Below, piece by piece: positions 35,201 to 43,478 of a stretch of DNA of 64,000 nucleotides. Origin of the DNA: Chitinophaga sancti (GTDB taxonomy: Bacteria; Bacteroidota; Bacteroidia; Chitinophagales; Chitinophagaceae). Location: contig NZ_CP139972.1 of the NCBI RefSeq assembly GCF_034424315.1, positions 3,906,001 to 3,970,000 of the forward strand, written 5' to 3'. Both the position numbers and the translations under genes were made by a program. Numbering within the stretch: position 1 is the stretch's first letter; each line of letters opens with the position of its first letter. Under the pieces are notes generated by a model. That model was given only the letters and a program-made list of their open reading frames with translations, was not told where the DNA came from and did not search any database.

Positions 35201-38200
35201 GTCCATATCATTCAGGGTGGGCCATATAGCGCTGGCATTACCTGATTGACCGAATGGCGTCTTTTTCAATGGTACAGCGTATTCGTAGTAGTTTTCCACG
35301 AAGTCACTACCTATTCTTATGATCGCTCTCAGGTCATCATCTCTGAGTGAGTTATCATCTTCAATTGCTTCAGCATGCAGGTACATTTGTAAGTGCTTAT
35401 ACTGGCGCAGGTCCATACCCAGGTTCTTGGTTACACCGCGTGTATCATTATCTTCAAGGTTCTTGATCTGTAATGACATGGATTGTTCGTTCAGCTGTAA
35501 GGTAGTATTGTTGGTACTTACCGTATTCTGACGGGTTACTCCCGGCGGCAATACATAATTGATCGGTTTACGTGAAGAGTTTTCTTCGATGTTAACTGCT
35601 GTTAAGTTGAAAGAAGTATTGCCATCATTTGGAACAGGGTCACCTGGCTGCAGTTTATAGTTATACTGACGCCATTGGTTACGCACCAGTTGCAGTTTAC
35701 CGAAACGTACTACCACAGAATCCTGGAAGTTCGTCAGGAACATACGCATGAAGCGGATGGATTTGAAGTCAGGGATAGCACCTACTTTCTTATCGTATTT
35801 ATCGATCGGCACTTTGAACTGGTACCATACTTCCTGTTTCTTTCCACCTTTTACCAGGTTTACATCTGCCACGAGTTTATCCACAATGTTGTTGGTACCT
35901 ACTTCCATGTTTGGACGCAGGTTCACTCTATACTGGAAGTATTCTTCTGTTTCATTCAGGGTGTTATCCCTGTTCAGGTCTTCAGTTTCAGGTATGTTGG
36001 TAGCGGCTCTTGAGTAGGTAGAATTCGTAGATACGGGAGAGTTACCTTCCGGGTTGTTAAATCTTTTATAACGCACCAGGATGTTTCCACTATCCAGGTC
36101 GCGGTAGTGTACGTAGTCATCGTTCGCAGCATCCTTTGCTGCCTGTTGGTAAATCACGGAAGCAGTTCCAAAGTTAGCTGCCAGTCTGGCCAGATAATCT
36201 TTGAAGTAGTTTGCCTCGTTAGCACTCTGGAGACCGTCATAACCAACGTCCTGGTATTTACGGATGTTCGGATCATTGTCAAATGCCTGTGTGATCTGCT
36301 GCTGGAACTTAGGTTGGCGGCCCCATTGAGTGGAGTCTACTTTATCAAGACCAGTGGTTGGATCCGGCATACCATTCTCGAAGAACTTGTGAGAATCTTT
36401 CAGGATGTCTTCGGAGATATTACCCAGGTTGAAATACAACTGACCGCCGGTACTGTTTGGATTGTCGATGAACGGATCCTGTATCCAGAACTCGATGAAC
36501 TCTACGTTGCTGGTTTCAAAATCACTGTTATCCAAAGCACGCATGATACCACCCCATTTCTTTGCAGGGTTTCTCAGTTTACCTGCTGCATTGATACTAT
36601 CACTGCCTGCGGTAAAGTTATAAGGACCTCTTTCAGTAGGGTAGTAAGCTAAGTCAAGGGTGCTTAACTGGGCCTGACCAAAATCGGTGGATTTGTTAGG
36701 GAAGATTTCCTGTTGATAAACCAGGCGGGTACGGGAGTCAGACTGGACTTCCTTGTTAATACCAGTAGGCAAACCTGAAGAATTAGGAATCTGCAGGGTA
36801 GGCTCGATGATATACCAGGCCAGTTTACTCCTGTTTGCACCGTAGCTCCATTGGTTGTTTGCTTCTGATTCGGGGAACAAGGTTCTGCCAGCACTATCCG
36901 TAGCCTGAGAAGGTGTAGAAGCCAATGCCCAGCTGGTAGCCGGGTATTTGAGATCATAACCACTCTGTGAACCTTCGAAATCGTCGATATATACCTGCCC
37001 CTGACCGCTACCAGCCGCATTTACCAGTTTGCTATGACCTGGGAATAACTTGGCCACCTCACCGGTGAACATGATATTGGAAGGGGTGGTGCTGTTAAAG
37101 TTAGGCAGTTTGTTCAGGAGGCGTGTCAGTGCTTTTGAAGGAGAGTTATAGTTCACGTCAAAGCCAACAACGGTATTCCTGATCGGGTCTTCGCCGTAGT
37201 TTACTTTCTGGTAGTAAGGTCGCTCACTCATACGGGCGATGGTAGAACCAATGCTCAGTTTATCATTTACCACATAATCGAAACGGGTACCAAAATAGTT
37301 TCGTACCTGGGTGCCGAAGGATGCATTGTTTTCAAACTGTACGTTGATGGCTTGTCCGGAAGCCAGTACGCCTGAGTTGACGATTTTGATACGACCCAGG
37401 TTATAATCAATGATATAATCCACGTTTTCGCGGAGTAACTGACCACCAGCCGTTACGGTTACTGAACCCTGCGGAATGTTGTAACCGCCCAGTTGAATTT
37501 CTGACGAGTTACTGGATTTATAAGTACCCTTCAGGAGGTAGCGGTTGAGTTGCGGGAACTGCTGGGCGACCACTTTGATGGAGTCGTACAGCACCTTGAA
37601 CATATATTGTTTCTCGAGCGCCGCATTTCCGCCAAAGGCTTTTTGGATGCCCTGTGCAAAAGGTTCCAGTTGCGGGAACATGACTCGTCCTGTATTGGAA
37701 TTGATGGTATACCCTTCTACATAGTCAAACACCCCATCTGGTTGCGGGTCATTCTGGTTATTCAACCTATCCAGGTTCAGAACGGAGATCAATGGTGCAC
37801 CTGCCCATTCCCCGCTAGCATCCGGCAAATAACGTTTGTCACTTGGGGTACGGGTTTCATTGCCCGGATCTTTATAATAGATATCCAGGCTAAAGTCTGC
37901 CCTGTTGATCTGGTAAGCGCCTGTGGAATAGATGTTTTTCATCATCAGGTCCCAGATAGGGAGATTTGGCCTGGCAGAGGTAGCTTTCAGGAGTTTGAGG
38001 AAGAGGATCTTCTGGTTTGCGCTGTTATTCTGGTCTGGCGGTACATCCTGTGAGAATTCACCCACCTGGTATACACGGCCATTGTAGGTATATTGGTAAG
38101 CGACTGCCAGTACTTCATCGGCCGTCAATTGTTGGTTGAGGGAGATGAAGCCCAGTTGCCGGTTCAGGGTATACTCGGAGGAATCCAGTTTACGGGCAAA

Positions 38201-39523
38201 GGTTTTTTCATATTCCTGTACGCCCAGTAATCCCATGGATTGCAAGCGGCTGACCACTGTTCCGGTATAACGGCTGGCGGGATCTGCGATTACATTGGAG
38301 TAGAGGTTATTCGTACCATTTGCCGGCAGGTGAGCCCCTGGCGTAACCGTAACCGTCTGGTTATAGGGCTTATATTCGGCAAGGTCCATCAGACCCACGA
38401 TGTCGCGGGTATTGGTGGTGGCACCTGTTTTATTGGTTACCCAAACCTCGATACGGTTTACATAGGCCAGTGATTTGATCACCGGCAGGTTGCTCATACT
38501 ATAATTAAAAGTATCGCGGAAGAATTGTCCTAAGAGGAAGTGTCGGTTATCTTCATACTCGTCTGCCCGGATGGTGAAATCCTGGACCTGGGTACCGCCT
38601 TTGATGAGGAGGTTTTGTTTCTGGGATTTCTGGTTAGAGAGTACGGAGGTAACGGTGAGGCGGCCAAACTGCATCTGGGTTTTGACACCAAACAGTGATT
38701 GCACCCCGGAAATGAGGGTGCTGCGGAGAGGAAAGCTCACGTTACCGGCTTCTATTTTCTTGATGATTTCATCGTCGTAGCCGGTGTATTCCAGTTTGAT
38801 TTGGTTTTCAAAATCAAAAGTGGATTGTGTATTATAGTTAGTGGTGATTTTAAGTTTGTCGCCGATCTTACCTGTCAGGTTCATATTGATATTCATATCA
38901 AAATCGAAACCGCCGGTTTTCCTGGCTTGTTCGGTGAGGACCGGATTTTTGATATTCTGCCCCTGGTAACCGAAGGTGAGTTCGAGGCTACCTTGTGGGC
39001 GGATATCCACTTTATTGCCACCGAAGATCCTGTCGAACAGTTTAGCGCCTTTATAGAGTTCGGGGCCTGAATTCTTTTGATTCAGGGAACCGAGGGTGCT
39101 GGCTCTTTTTTGCCAGTAGTCCTGCTCACTTTTCTGCGCCTGTAGTCTGTTAAATTCTTCGAAGCTGAGGAGAGTGGGGTTACGGTAATAGTGATCGCCT
39201 ATCTTTTCCGATACGGTGTATTGTTTGGTAACAGGATCATAATCAACTGACTGGGTGATGTTCTTTGGATCTTTGAGATCGATTTCATTACGTATGGGAT
39301 CAGTGATACGGGTGCCGAACCTGTCTTTGATGGGGAACTTGAGGGTATCCCGTTTGACAGTATCTTTCACCGTGGTATCCCTAACGAAAGGATCTTTTGG
39401 TTGCCAGTATTTATTATAAATATCGCTGCTATAACCCGAACGATTCCTTGCTGCAGTATTAACAATAAAAAAGGAAGCGACTCCTATTACTGCTATAGCA
39501 CCATAATTTGTCTTCCTTGACAA
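32285..39523 (-). CDS. sprA: Type IX secretion outer-membrane translocon SprA (Sov)
   Basis: SprA forms the giant 36-strand barrel through which T9SS clients leave the cell, and it is needed for gliding. The 2412-residue length, the repeated amphipathic strands, the early segments PQGSLELTFGYQGQNIKNP and FDFENQIKLEYTGYDDEIIKKIEAGNVSFPL, and the adjacent ruvA all fit SprA. The N-terminus has a short hydrophobic signal (AIAVIGVASFFIVNTA). The only start before an in-frame stop is TTG at 39523. A Pro/Gln/Asn-rich linker lies near residues 1885-1920. A strong terminator follows. Confidence 0.96.
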   Translation of the reverse strand: MSRKTNYGAIAVIGVASFFIVNTAARNRSGYSSDIYNKYWQPKDPFVRDTTVKDTVKRDTLKFPIKDRFGTRITDPIRNEIDLKDPKNITQSVDYDPVTKQYTVSEKIGDHYYRNPTLLSFEEFNRLQAQKSEQDYWQKRASTLGSLNQKNSGPELYKGAKLFDRIFGGNKVDIRPQGSLELTFGYQGQNIKNPVLTEQARKTGGFDFDMNINMNLTGKIGDKLKITTNYNTQSTFDFENQIKLEYTGYDDEIIKKIEAGNVSFPLRSTLISGVQSLFGVKTQMQFGRLTVTSVLSNQKSQKQNLLIKGGTQVQDFTIRADEYEDNRHFLLGQFFRDTFNYSMSNLPVIKSLAYVNRIEVWVTNKTGATTNTRDIVGLMDLAEYKPYNQTVTVTPGAHLPANGTNNLYSNVIADPASRYTGTVVSRLQSMGLLGVQEYEKTFARKLDSSEYTLNRQLGFISLNQQLTADEVLAVAYQYTYNGRVYQVGEFSQDVPPDQNNSANQKILFLKLLKATSARPNLPIWDLMMKNIYSTGAYQINRADFSLDIYYKDPGNETRTPSDKRYLPDASGEWAGAPLISVLNLDRLNNQNDPQPDGVFDYVEGYTINSNTGRVMFPQLEPFAQGIQKAFGGNAALEKQYMFKVLYDSIKVVAQQFPQLNRYLLKGTYKSSNSSEIQLGGYNIPQGSVTVTAGGQLLRENVDYIIDYNLGRIKIVNSGVLASGQAINVQFENNASFGTQVRNYFGTRFDYVVNDKLSIGSTIARMSERPYYQKVNYGEDPIRNTVVGFDVNYNSPSKALTRLLNKLPNFNSTTPSNIMFTGEVAKLFPGHSKLVNAAGSGQGQVYIDDFEGSQSGYDLKYPATSWALASTPSQATDSAGRTLFPESEANNQWSYGANRSKLAWYIIEPTLQIPNSSGLPTGINKEVQSDSRTRLVYQQEIFPNKSTDFGQAQLSTLDLAYYPTERGPYNFTAGSDSINAAGKLRNPAKKWGGIMRALDNSDFETSNVEFIEFWIQDPFIDNPNSTGGQLYFNLGNISEDILKDSHKFFENGMPDPTTGLDKVDSTQWGRQPKFQQQITQAFDNDPNIRKYQDVGYDGLQSANEANYFKDYLARLAANFGTASVIYQQAAKDAANDDYVHYRDLDSGNILVRYKRFNNPEGNSPVSTNSTYSRAATNIPETEDLNRDNTLNETEEYFQYRVNLRPNMEVGTNNIVDKLVADVNLVKGGKKQEVWYQFKVPIDKYDKKVGAIPDFKSIRFMRMFLTNFQDSVVVRFGKLQLVRNQWRQYNYKLQPGDPVPNDGNTSFNLTAVNIEENSSRKPINYVLPPGVTRQNTVSTNNTTLQLNEQSMSLQIKNLEDNDTRGVTKNLGMDLRQYKHLQMYLHAEAIEDDNSLRDDDLRAIIRIGSDFVENYYEYAVPLKKTPFGQSGNASAIWPTLNDMDIVLSKLTELKLRRNNCDTCSALKVYTELDGGNFMSVVGNPNLGDVRTIFLGVTNPRTDGMRKSGEVWFNELRLTGLDEKGGYAGMGRLDLQLADLGTVTISGNMHTAGFGNLDQRVNERFRDNYTQYDAAANLDLGKLLPKKIGMVIPVYAGYSRAVSRPEYDPYDLDIKLKDKLRMAKSSWQRDSIRRAAETFTSIKSLNFTNIRRVNPNRKKYHLWDLENFDISYSFSQTMAHSPIIENDVLTKHRGGIGYTFTGQPKYVTPFKKLFKTKTKWLDLVRDFNFNYVPSLLSFRADVTRQFGATRIRNVGGDGTYKLPETFNKYFTFDRYYGLKWDLTKSISIDFNAVNNARIDEPTGRLNTGAKKDTMWRNFFKLGRTTNYYHSANVTYTLPTNKLPLTSWTNVALGYSFDYRWTGASLLAKYLGNAIENTQNKTVMAEFKFSDLYNRSKFLRQFSTSGAKRPQQNNNNSKQPPGKNQPAQNTTSSDEEISPILKAVMKPLLMLKRINVDYSENSGTKLPGYIDSTKALGMNWAHFTPGLGFVTGQQPTKAWLDDFAKKGLITPDTTFNVQFQQQFTQRLQVQAQLEPYNDWRIDLSLTKSFTKTHTELFKNMDSAGFQHLTPYDAGGFEISYVAVKTMFGKIDSEKGTTSTFQDFERYRKTISNRLGNANPYNSLPGTPTFNTKDPEYRYGYSRYAQDVLIPAFLAAYSGKDPSKIGLLKNGGPSNVRSNPFSNYIPRPNWRVTYNGLAKLEPFKNYFTNFSITHAYVGSLSMSSYNSALLYEDPRLAGYPGFIDTVSGNYIPYFLVPNLTMTEQFAPLIGFDMTFTNSLNLRMEFKKSRSLSLSLIDYQLTELRSTEVTLGGSYRIRNVKFGFLGEQTGRKVSNDMNFRLDLSLRDDRTVNNKLDADLVIPTSGQKVIGIAPSIDYVVNNRLNLRFFYDRRQTIPVISTAYPITSTRGGLTLRFMLAQ

Positions 39524-39648
39524 GAGAAATAGGTTTTAATAGAGGTCAGGGTAAAAGTTTTCAGACCTGTAATGCCCCTTAGTAGCCCAATTTATTGAAA
39601 ATGAGGGCTTACTATGGTCATTTCAGATCTGACATAGTGGTTTTGCTC

Positions 39649-39713
39649 TTCAGTACTGTTGCAGTCTTTTCCTTCCAGAGTTTGCAATAGTTGTGCTGCT
39701 TTCAGTACTGTTG
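39649..39713. repeat. Direct repeat TTCAGTACTGTTG upstream of sprA
   Basis: The 13-mer occurs at 39649-39661 and 39701-39713, exactly 52 bases apart, which is about five helical turns. Its core CAGTACTG is a perfect palindrome. The pair sits in the 273-base sprA-ruvA spacer, 126-190 bases upstream of the sprA start, where an operator would be expected. Confidence 0.5.
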
Positions 39714-39796
39714 TTACAGCGCAGACGAGCCAGTTTTACCTGGCGGCCGGCGGCTATAAATAAAAAATAAAAATCCAGCTTTAATAGGTGCTACGC

Positions 39797-40384
39797 TTAC
39801 AGACTTTTTAACGACTTTTTGATCAGTCCTTCCAAATCCTGCAATTGTGGTTCTGCTTTTAGTACCTTGTTGATAGCCTGTTCTGCTACATTACGGGCTA
39901 TTCCCAACGTGACTAATGCATTTAACGCATCTTCCTGCATTGTATTGTTTACAACTACAGATATTTGATGGCCAACATCTTTTTGCTTTTTGATCTTATC
40001 TTTTAGCTCCAGGATGACCCTTTGAGCGGTTTTGGCTCCGATTCCTTTTATGCTTTCCAGCATTTTCGCATTTTCCATTGCGATAGCGCGTTGAATATCT
40101 TCTGGTTGTAAGGAGGAAAGCATCATTCTGGCCGTATTCGCACCAATACCGGATACCCCTATCAGTAACAGGAATATCTGGCGTTCCGCATCGTCGGAAA
40201 AGCCATATAATGTGTGGGCATCTTCTTTTATGTGAAGATATGTGAGCAATTTACAGCTGTCCATTCCCTGTATGCGGGAGTACGTATTCAAACTGATCTG
40301 CACTTCGTATCCCACCCCTTGAACATCCAAATGTACCATGGCGGGGGATTTATAGGACAGTTTTCCATTTAGGTAAGCAATCAT
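39797..40384 (-). CDS. ruvA: Holliday junction branch migration protein RuvA
   Basis: RuvA binds Holliday junctions and loads the RuvB motor. The 195-residue protein has the N-terminal OB fold (MIAYLNGKLSYKSPAMVHLDVQGVGYEVQI), helix-hairpin-helix motifs (LLIGVSGIGANTARMML, SIKGIGAKTAQRVILELKDKI) and a flexible linker to the C-terminal RuvB-binding domain (about 148-195). It precedes sprA, a neighbourhood conserved in Bacteroidota. Confidence 0.96.
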   Translation of the reverse strand: MIAYLNGKLSYKSPAMVHLDVQGVGYEVQISLNTYSRIQGMDSCKLLTYLHIKEDAHTLYGFSDDAERQIFLLLIGVSGIGANTARMMLSSLQPEDIQRAIAMENAKMLESIKGIGAKTAQRVILELKDKIKKQKDVGHQISVVVNNTMQEDALNALVTLGIARNVAEQAINKVLKAEPQLQDLEGLIKKSLKSL

Positions 40385-40413
40385 ACAGGATTATTCAGGA
40401 TTCTAATTTGTGG

Positions 40414-40421
40414 CAAACCTA
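40414..40421 (-). promoter_or_regulatory. -7 promoter box of ruvA
   Basis: TAggTTTG on the minus strand lies 29 bases upstream of the ruvA ATG. The same octamer precedes purS and the M24B peptidase gene. No clear TTG is seen at 19 bases. Confidence 0.6.
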
Positions 40422-40522
40422 AGGATTTTTAGGAAGATGGGGGAAGGGTATTTTGGCTTATAAGTTACATTTCCAAATTCTTATGTATTTTTACGGCCTG
40501 TTAAAACATCTATTTTATTAAT

Positions 40523-41521
40523 ATGAACAAAATAACGGCAGCTATTACTGCGGTAGGTGGGTATGTACCGGACTATGTTCTCTCCAACAAAGAGCTGGAG
40601 AAGCTGGTTGATACTACTGATGAATGGATCATCACCCGTACAGGAATTACAGAAAGAAGGATTCTGAAAGGCGAGGGGAAAGGGACTTCTGAGTTATGCG
40701 TACCTGTAGCGCTGGAAATATGCCGTAGAAGAGGGATCACACCTGCCGATATAGAGCTCATTATTGTAGCTACTGTTACTCCTGACATGGTATTCCCAGC
40801 AACTGCCAATATCGTAGCTGATAAGATCGGTGCCAAGAATGCCTTTGGATTTGATATTGCTGCTGCCTGCTCCGGATTCCTGTATGCGCTGGATACCGGT
40901 GCCCGGTTCATTGAAAGTGGACGTTATAAAAGAGTAATGGTGTTGGGTGCTGACAAAATGAGCTCCATCATTGACTATACAGACCGTACTACCTGCATCA
41001 TCTTTGGTGATGGCGGTGGTGGCGTGTTGCTGGAACCTAACGAAGAAGGTTATGGCCTGATAGACAGCGTGCTGAAAAGCGATGGTCATGGCCGTGAGTA
41101 CCTGCACATGAAGGCGGGTGGCTCTGCTAAGCCTGCTTCTCTTGAAACCGTTACTAACCGCGAACACTATGTGTACCAGGAAGGTAAGATGGTATTCAAA
41201 TATGCGGTTGCTAACATGGCAGACGCCGCTGCTGAGATCATGGAGCGCAATAACCTGAGCTCTAACGATGTTGCATGGCTGGTGCCTCACCAGGCGAACA
41301 AGCGTATTATTGATGCGACTGCTCACCGTATGGGGCTGCCTGAAGAAAAAGTGATGATGAATATTCAGCGTTATGGTAATACAACTGCTGGTACATTGCC
41401 ACTGTGTCTCTGGGATTATGAGAAGCAATTGAAGAAGGGGGATAACCTGGTGTTAGCTGCTTTTGGTGGCGGTTTTACATGGGGTGCTACCTATCTGAAA
41501 TGGGGTTACGATACTAAATAA
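40523..41521 (+). CDS. fabH: 3-oxoacyl-ACP synthase III
   Basis: FabH starts fatty-acid elongation by condensing an acyl-CoA with malonyl-ACP. The 332-residue thiolase-fold protein has the complete triad: C116 in AAACSGF, H256 in VPHQANKRI and N286 in [10 protein letters not shown]. The glycine-rich loop [12 protein letters not shown] is also present. The usual plsX and rpmF neighbours are absent, and no promoter matching the strict consensus is seen (TAttTTTA near 40486). A strong terminator follows. Confidence 0.96.
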   Translation: MNKITAAITAVGGYVPDYVLSNKELEKLVDTTDEWIITRTGITERRILKGEGKGTSELCVPVALEICRRRGITPADIELIIVATVTPDMVFPATANIVADKIGAKNAFGFDIAAACSGFLYALDTGARFIESGRYKRVMVLGADKMSSIIDYTDRTTCIIFGDGGGGVLLEPNEEGYGLIDSVLKSDGHGREYLHMKAGGSAKPASLETVTNREHYVYQEGKMVFKYAVANMADAAAEIMERNNLSSNDVAWLVPHQANKRIIDATAHRMGLPEEKVMMNIQRYGNTTAGTLPLCLWDYEKQLKKGDNLVLAAFGGGFTWGATYLKWGYDTK

Positions 41522-41542
41522 TTAATTTGAAATTATAAAGTT

Positions 41543-41553
41543 GGCCGCAGGCC
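41543..41553. repeat. GGCCGCAGGCC palindrome past the fabH stop
   Basis: The reverse complement of GGCCTGCGGCC lies 22 bases past the fabH stop codon and 9 bases before its terminator stem, whose loop repeats CCGCAGG. Confidence 0.55.
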
Positions 41554-41561
41554 AATTCTCT

Positions 41562-41611
41562 CCGTCATTATGCTGGATCCGCAGGAATCAGCGTAATGAC
41601 GGCTGTTTTTT
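41562..41611 (+). terminator. Terminator of fabH
   Basis: The stem ccgtcatta-gctg / cagc-taatgacgg spans 41562-41602, with CCGCAGG in the loop, and is followed by CTGTTTTTT. Confidence 0.88.
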
Positions 41612-41627
41612 CCACAAGGCTTTTTTT

Positions 41628-43478
41628 TCAACTGAATGAGGGCAGTGCATAAATTAATTGCAGTTGCTCACCTGCTACATTTGCCCAGATCTGACCGCCC
41701 ATCTTATCCATAAAATCTTTGCAGATGATAAAGCGCATGGCCAGCTCCTCTCCTTCTCCCTGTACACTATACACTGCATCTTCATAAGCAAACAAATTTG
41801 TAGCCTGCTGCGCAGTTAATACGGTGGGGGAACTGATCACCATTACCTTTACCCTGTCTGCTTCCTGCTCTGCTACTACCCTTACATCTTTGCCAAGGGT
41901 TGCCGCGCCCTGCAATAAGCTTCTGTGTACAAACTGCAGCATCTCCTGGTCACCTGCTACCTGCAGTCCTTCGGGAATATCTGCGACTACGCCGCTGAAC
42001 ATTTCTTTCAGATCACAGGGTGCCGGGGCGTAGACAAATCCTGATAACTGAGACTTGATCCAACGCAAAATGTTGTCAAAGATCTCGAGGGTTTTGCGGC
42101 TGCTGTGCTCTGTTTCGCGTATTAGTTTTTGTCTTAGTACAGGGTCTGCATCTCCGTTTCTAAACATCGCGGATACACGGATAATATTCTGTAATGGTTC
42201 CCTGAAATCGTGCGCCACAACGGAGATCAGCTTGTTCTTGAAATCATCCTGTACCTGTAGCTGCCTGTTCTTGTCGGAGATCTCAGCGTTCATATTTGCC
42301 AGCAGTTCTTCCTGGTGTCTCAGGTAGCGGTAACTACGGTAACGGGAGAATGTAAAGCCCCCCAGGATCATTAATAAGCCCGCGAGAAAAGCAATCAGTT
42401 TACGTCTTGCCAATCGCTGGGTATTGGCCCTGGCAAGTTTTTCTTTCTGAACTTTGTTGCTGAGGTGCCATTCATTCAGTTCCTGCTCTTTCAGAAAATA
42501 ATCCAGGTAGTTTACATGCCTGCTGTCTTTCATTACTTCCTGCCTGTCAGTCAGTAGCCAGAGTTCATGCCCGTATTCCGCCATTTTCGCCGCGTTATGC
42601 ACCTTAGCGTAATAGCGGTAAATACTTACTACCTGTGGCAACATGAGGTCCGTATAACCCGCTATTTTGCCCAGGGTATAGATCTTCTCTTTGTAAGGAA
42701 TAACATCGAGCTGGTAGCCCTGGTTACAATAGGTTTCAATATGCCGGAGGATGTCGATGGCGACATAAATTAATTCGTCTTTCTGTGCCTGTGTGGCCAG
42801 CGAATTGATCCATGCCACTGCTTTTGCACGATCTCCTTTTCTGAATAAATTATCGGCTTCAAATGCATGGATATAATACAGATCCCTGCTGCAGCCGGGG
42901 TAATGACTGGCTATTTTTTTTGCCTGCCTGATCGCCCATTGCACAGAATCTCTTTTTGTACTATCGGGATTAAACCTGATGGCATAGTTGATCAGCACGA
43001 GACTATATATTGAATCATACACCAGTTTCTTCCCCATGTCCATAGCCTGATACAGGTATTGTTCTCCTGTTTCGTTCATGCCTGCCAGGCTATGAAAGAT
43101 GCTCATGTTCATCGTTACCTGGCAGATGTTACTGTTATCTTCCAGTTGCTTATAATAGACTAATGCTTTGCCTTCGTATTCAATTGCCTGCTTGATGTTT
43201 GCCTTGAGTGCGTAAGCGATGCTGAGGTTATTGAGTGCATCTGCAATCCCTTTACGATAATTCAGCCTGTTCGCTACATCTCTTGCCTGCACTGCATACC
43301 AGAAACAACTATCGGCATTCGTCAGGTGCCATTTCATACTCAGTTCATTCAACACATCCGTGTATACAATACTATCCCGCTCCTTCGCCAGTTGATAGCG
43401 CAGTTGCTGTACGGCACTTTTTTGTGCACATACCACCTGGGTGATCAGGAGCAATATGACTAGTAGTTTTTTAAACAC
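41628..43478 (-). CDS. TPR sensor kinase-like protein with degenerate ATPase domain
   Basis: The 616-residue protein has a signal peptide, TPR-like helices at about 30-330, a membrane helix near 361-377, a coiled coil, and a HisKA domain with an intact H-box (VVAHDFREPL, H423). The ATP-binding domain has decayed: the N-box Asn is replaced by Gly (LLQGAAT, G524), the DxGxG box is missing (ISSPTVLTAQ), and the G2 box reads GEELAM. It is therefore likely a pseudokinase that can be phosphorylated or can dimerise with its neighbour. The GTG start overlaps the previous gene by 19 bases. Confidence 0.85.
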   Translation of the reverse strand: MFKKLLVILLLITQVVCAQKSAVQQLRYQLAKERDSIVYTDVLNELSMKWHLTNADSCFWYAVQARDVANRLNYRKGIADALNNLSIAYALKANIKQAIEYEGKALVYYKQLEDNSNICQVTMNMSIFHSLAGMNETGEQYLYQAMDMGKKLVYDSIYSLVLINYAIRFNPDSTKRDSVQWAIRQAKKIASHYPGCSRDLYYIHAFEADNLFRKGDRAKAVAWINSLATQAQKDELIYVAIDILRHIETYCNQGYQLDVIPYKEKIYTLGKIAGYTDLMLPQVVSIYRYYAKVHNAAKMAEYGHELWLLTDRQEVMKDSRHVNYLDYFLKEQELNEWHLSNKVQKEKLARANTQRLARRKLIAFLAGLLMILGGFTFSRYRSYRYLRHQEELLANMNAEISDKNRQLQVQDDFKNKLISVVAHDFREPLQNIIRVSAMFRNGDADPVLRQKLIRETEHSSRKTLEIFDNILRWIKSQLSGFVYAPAPCDLKEMFSGVVADIPEGLQVAGDQEMLQFVHRSLLQGAATLGKDVRVVAEQEADRVKVMVISSPTVLTAQQATNLFAYEDAVYSVQGEGEELAMRFIICKDFMDKMGGQIWANVAGEQLQLIYALPSFS

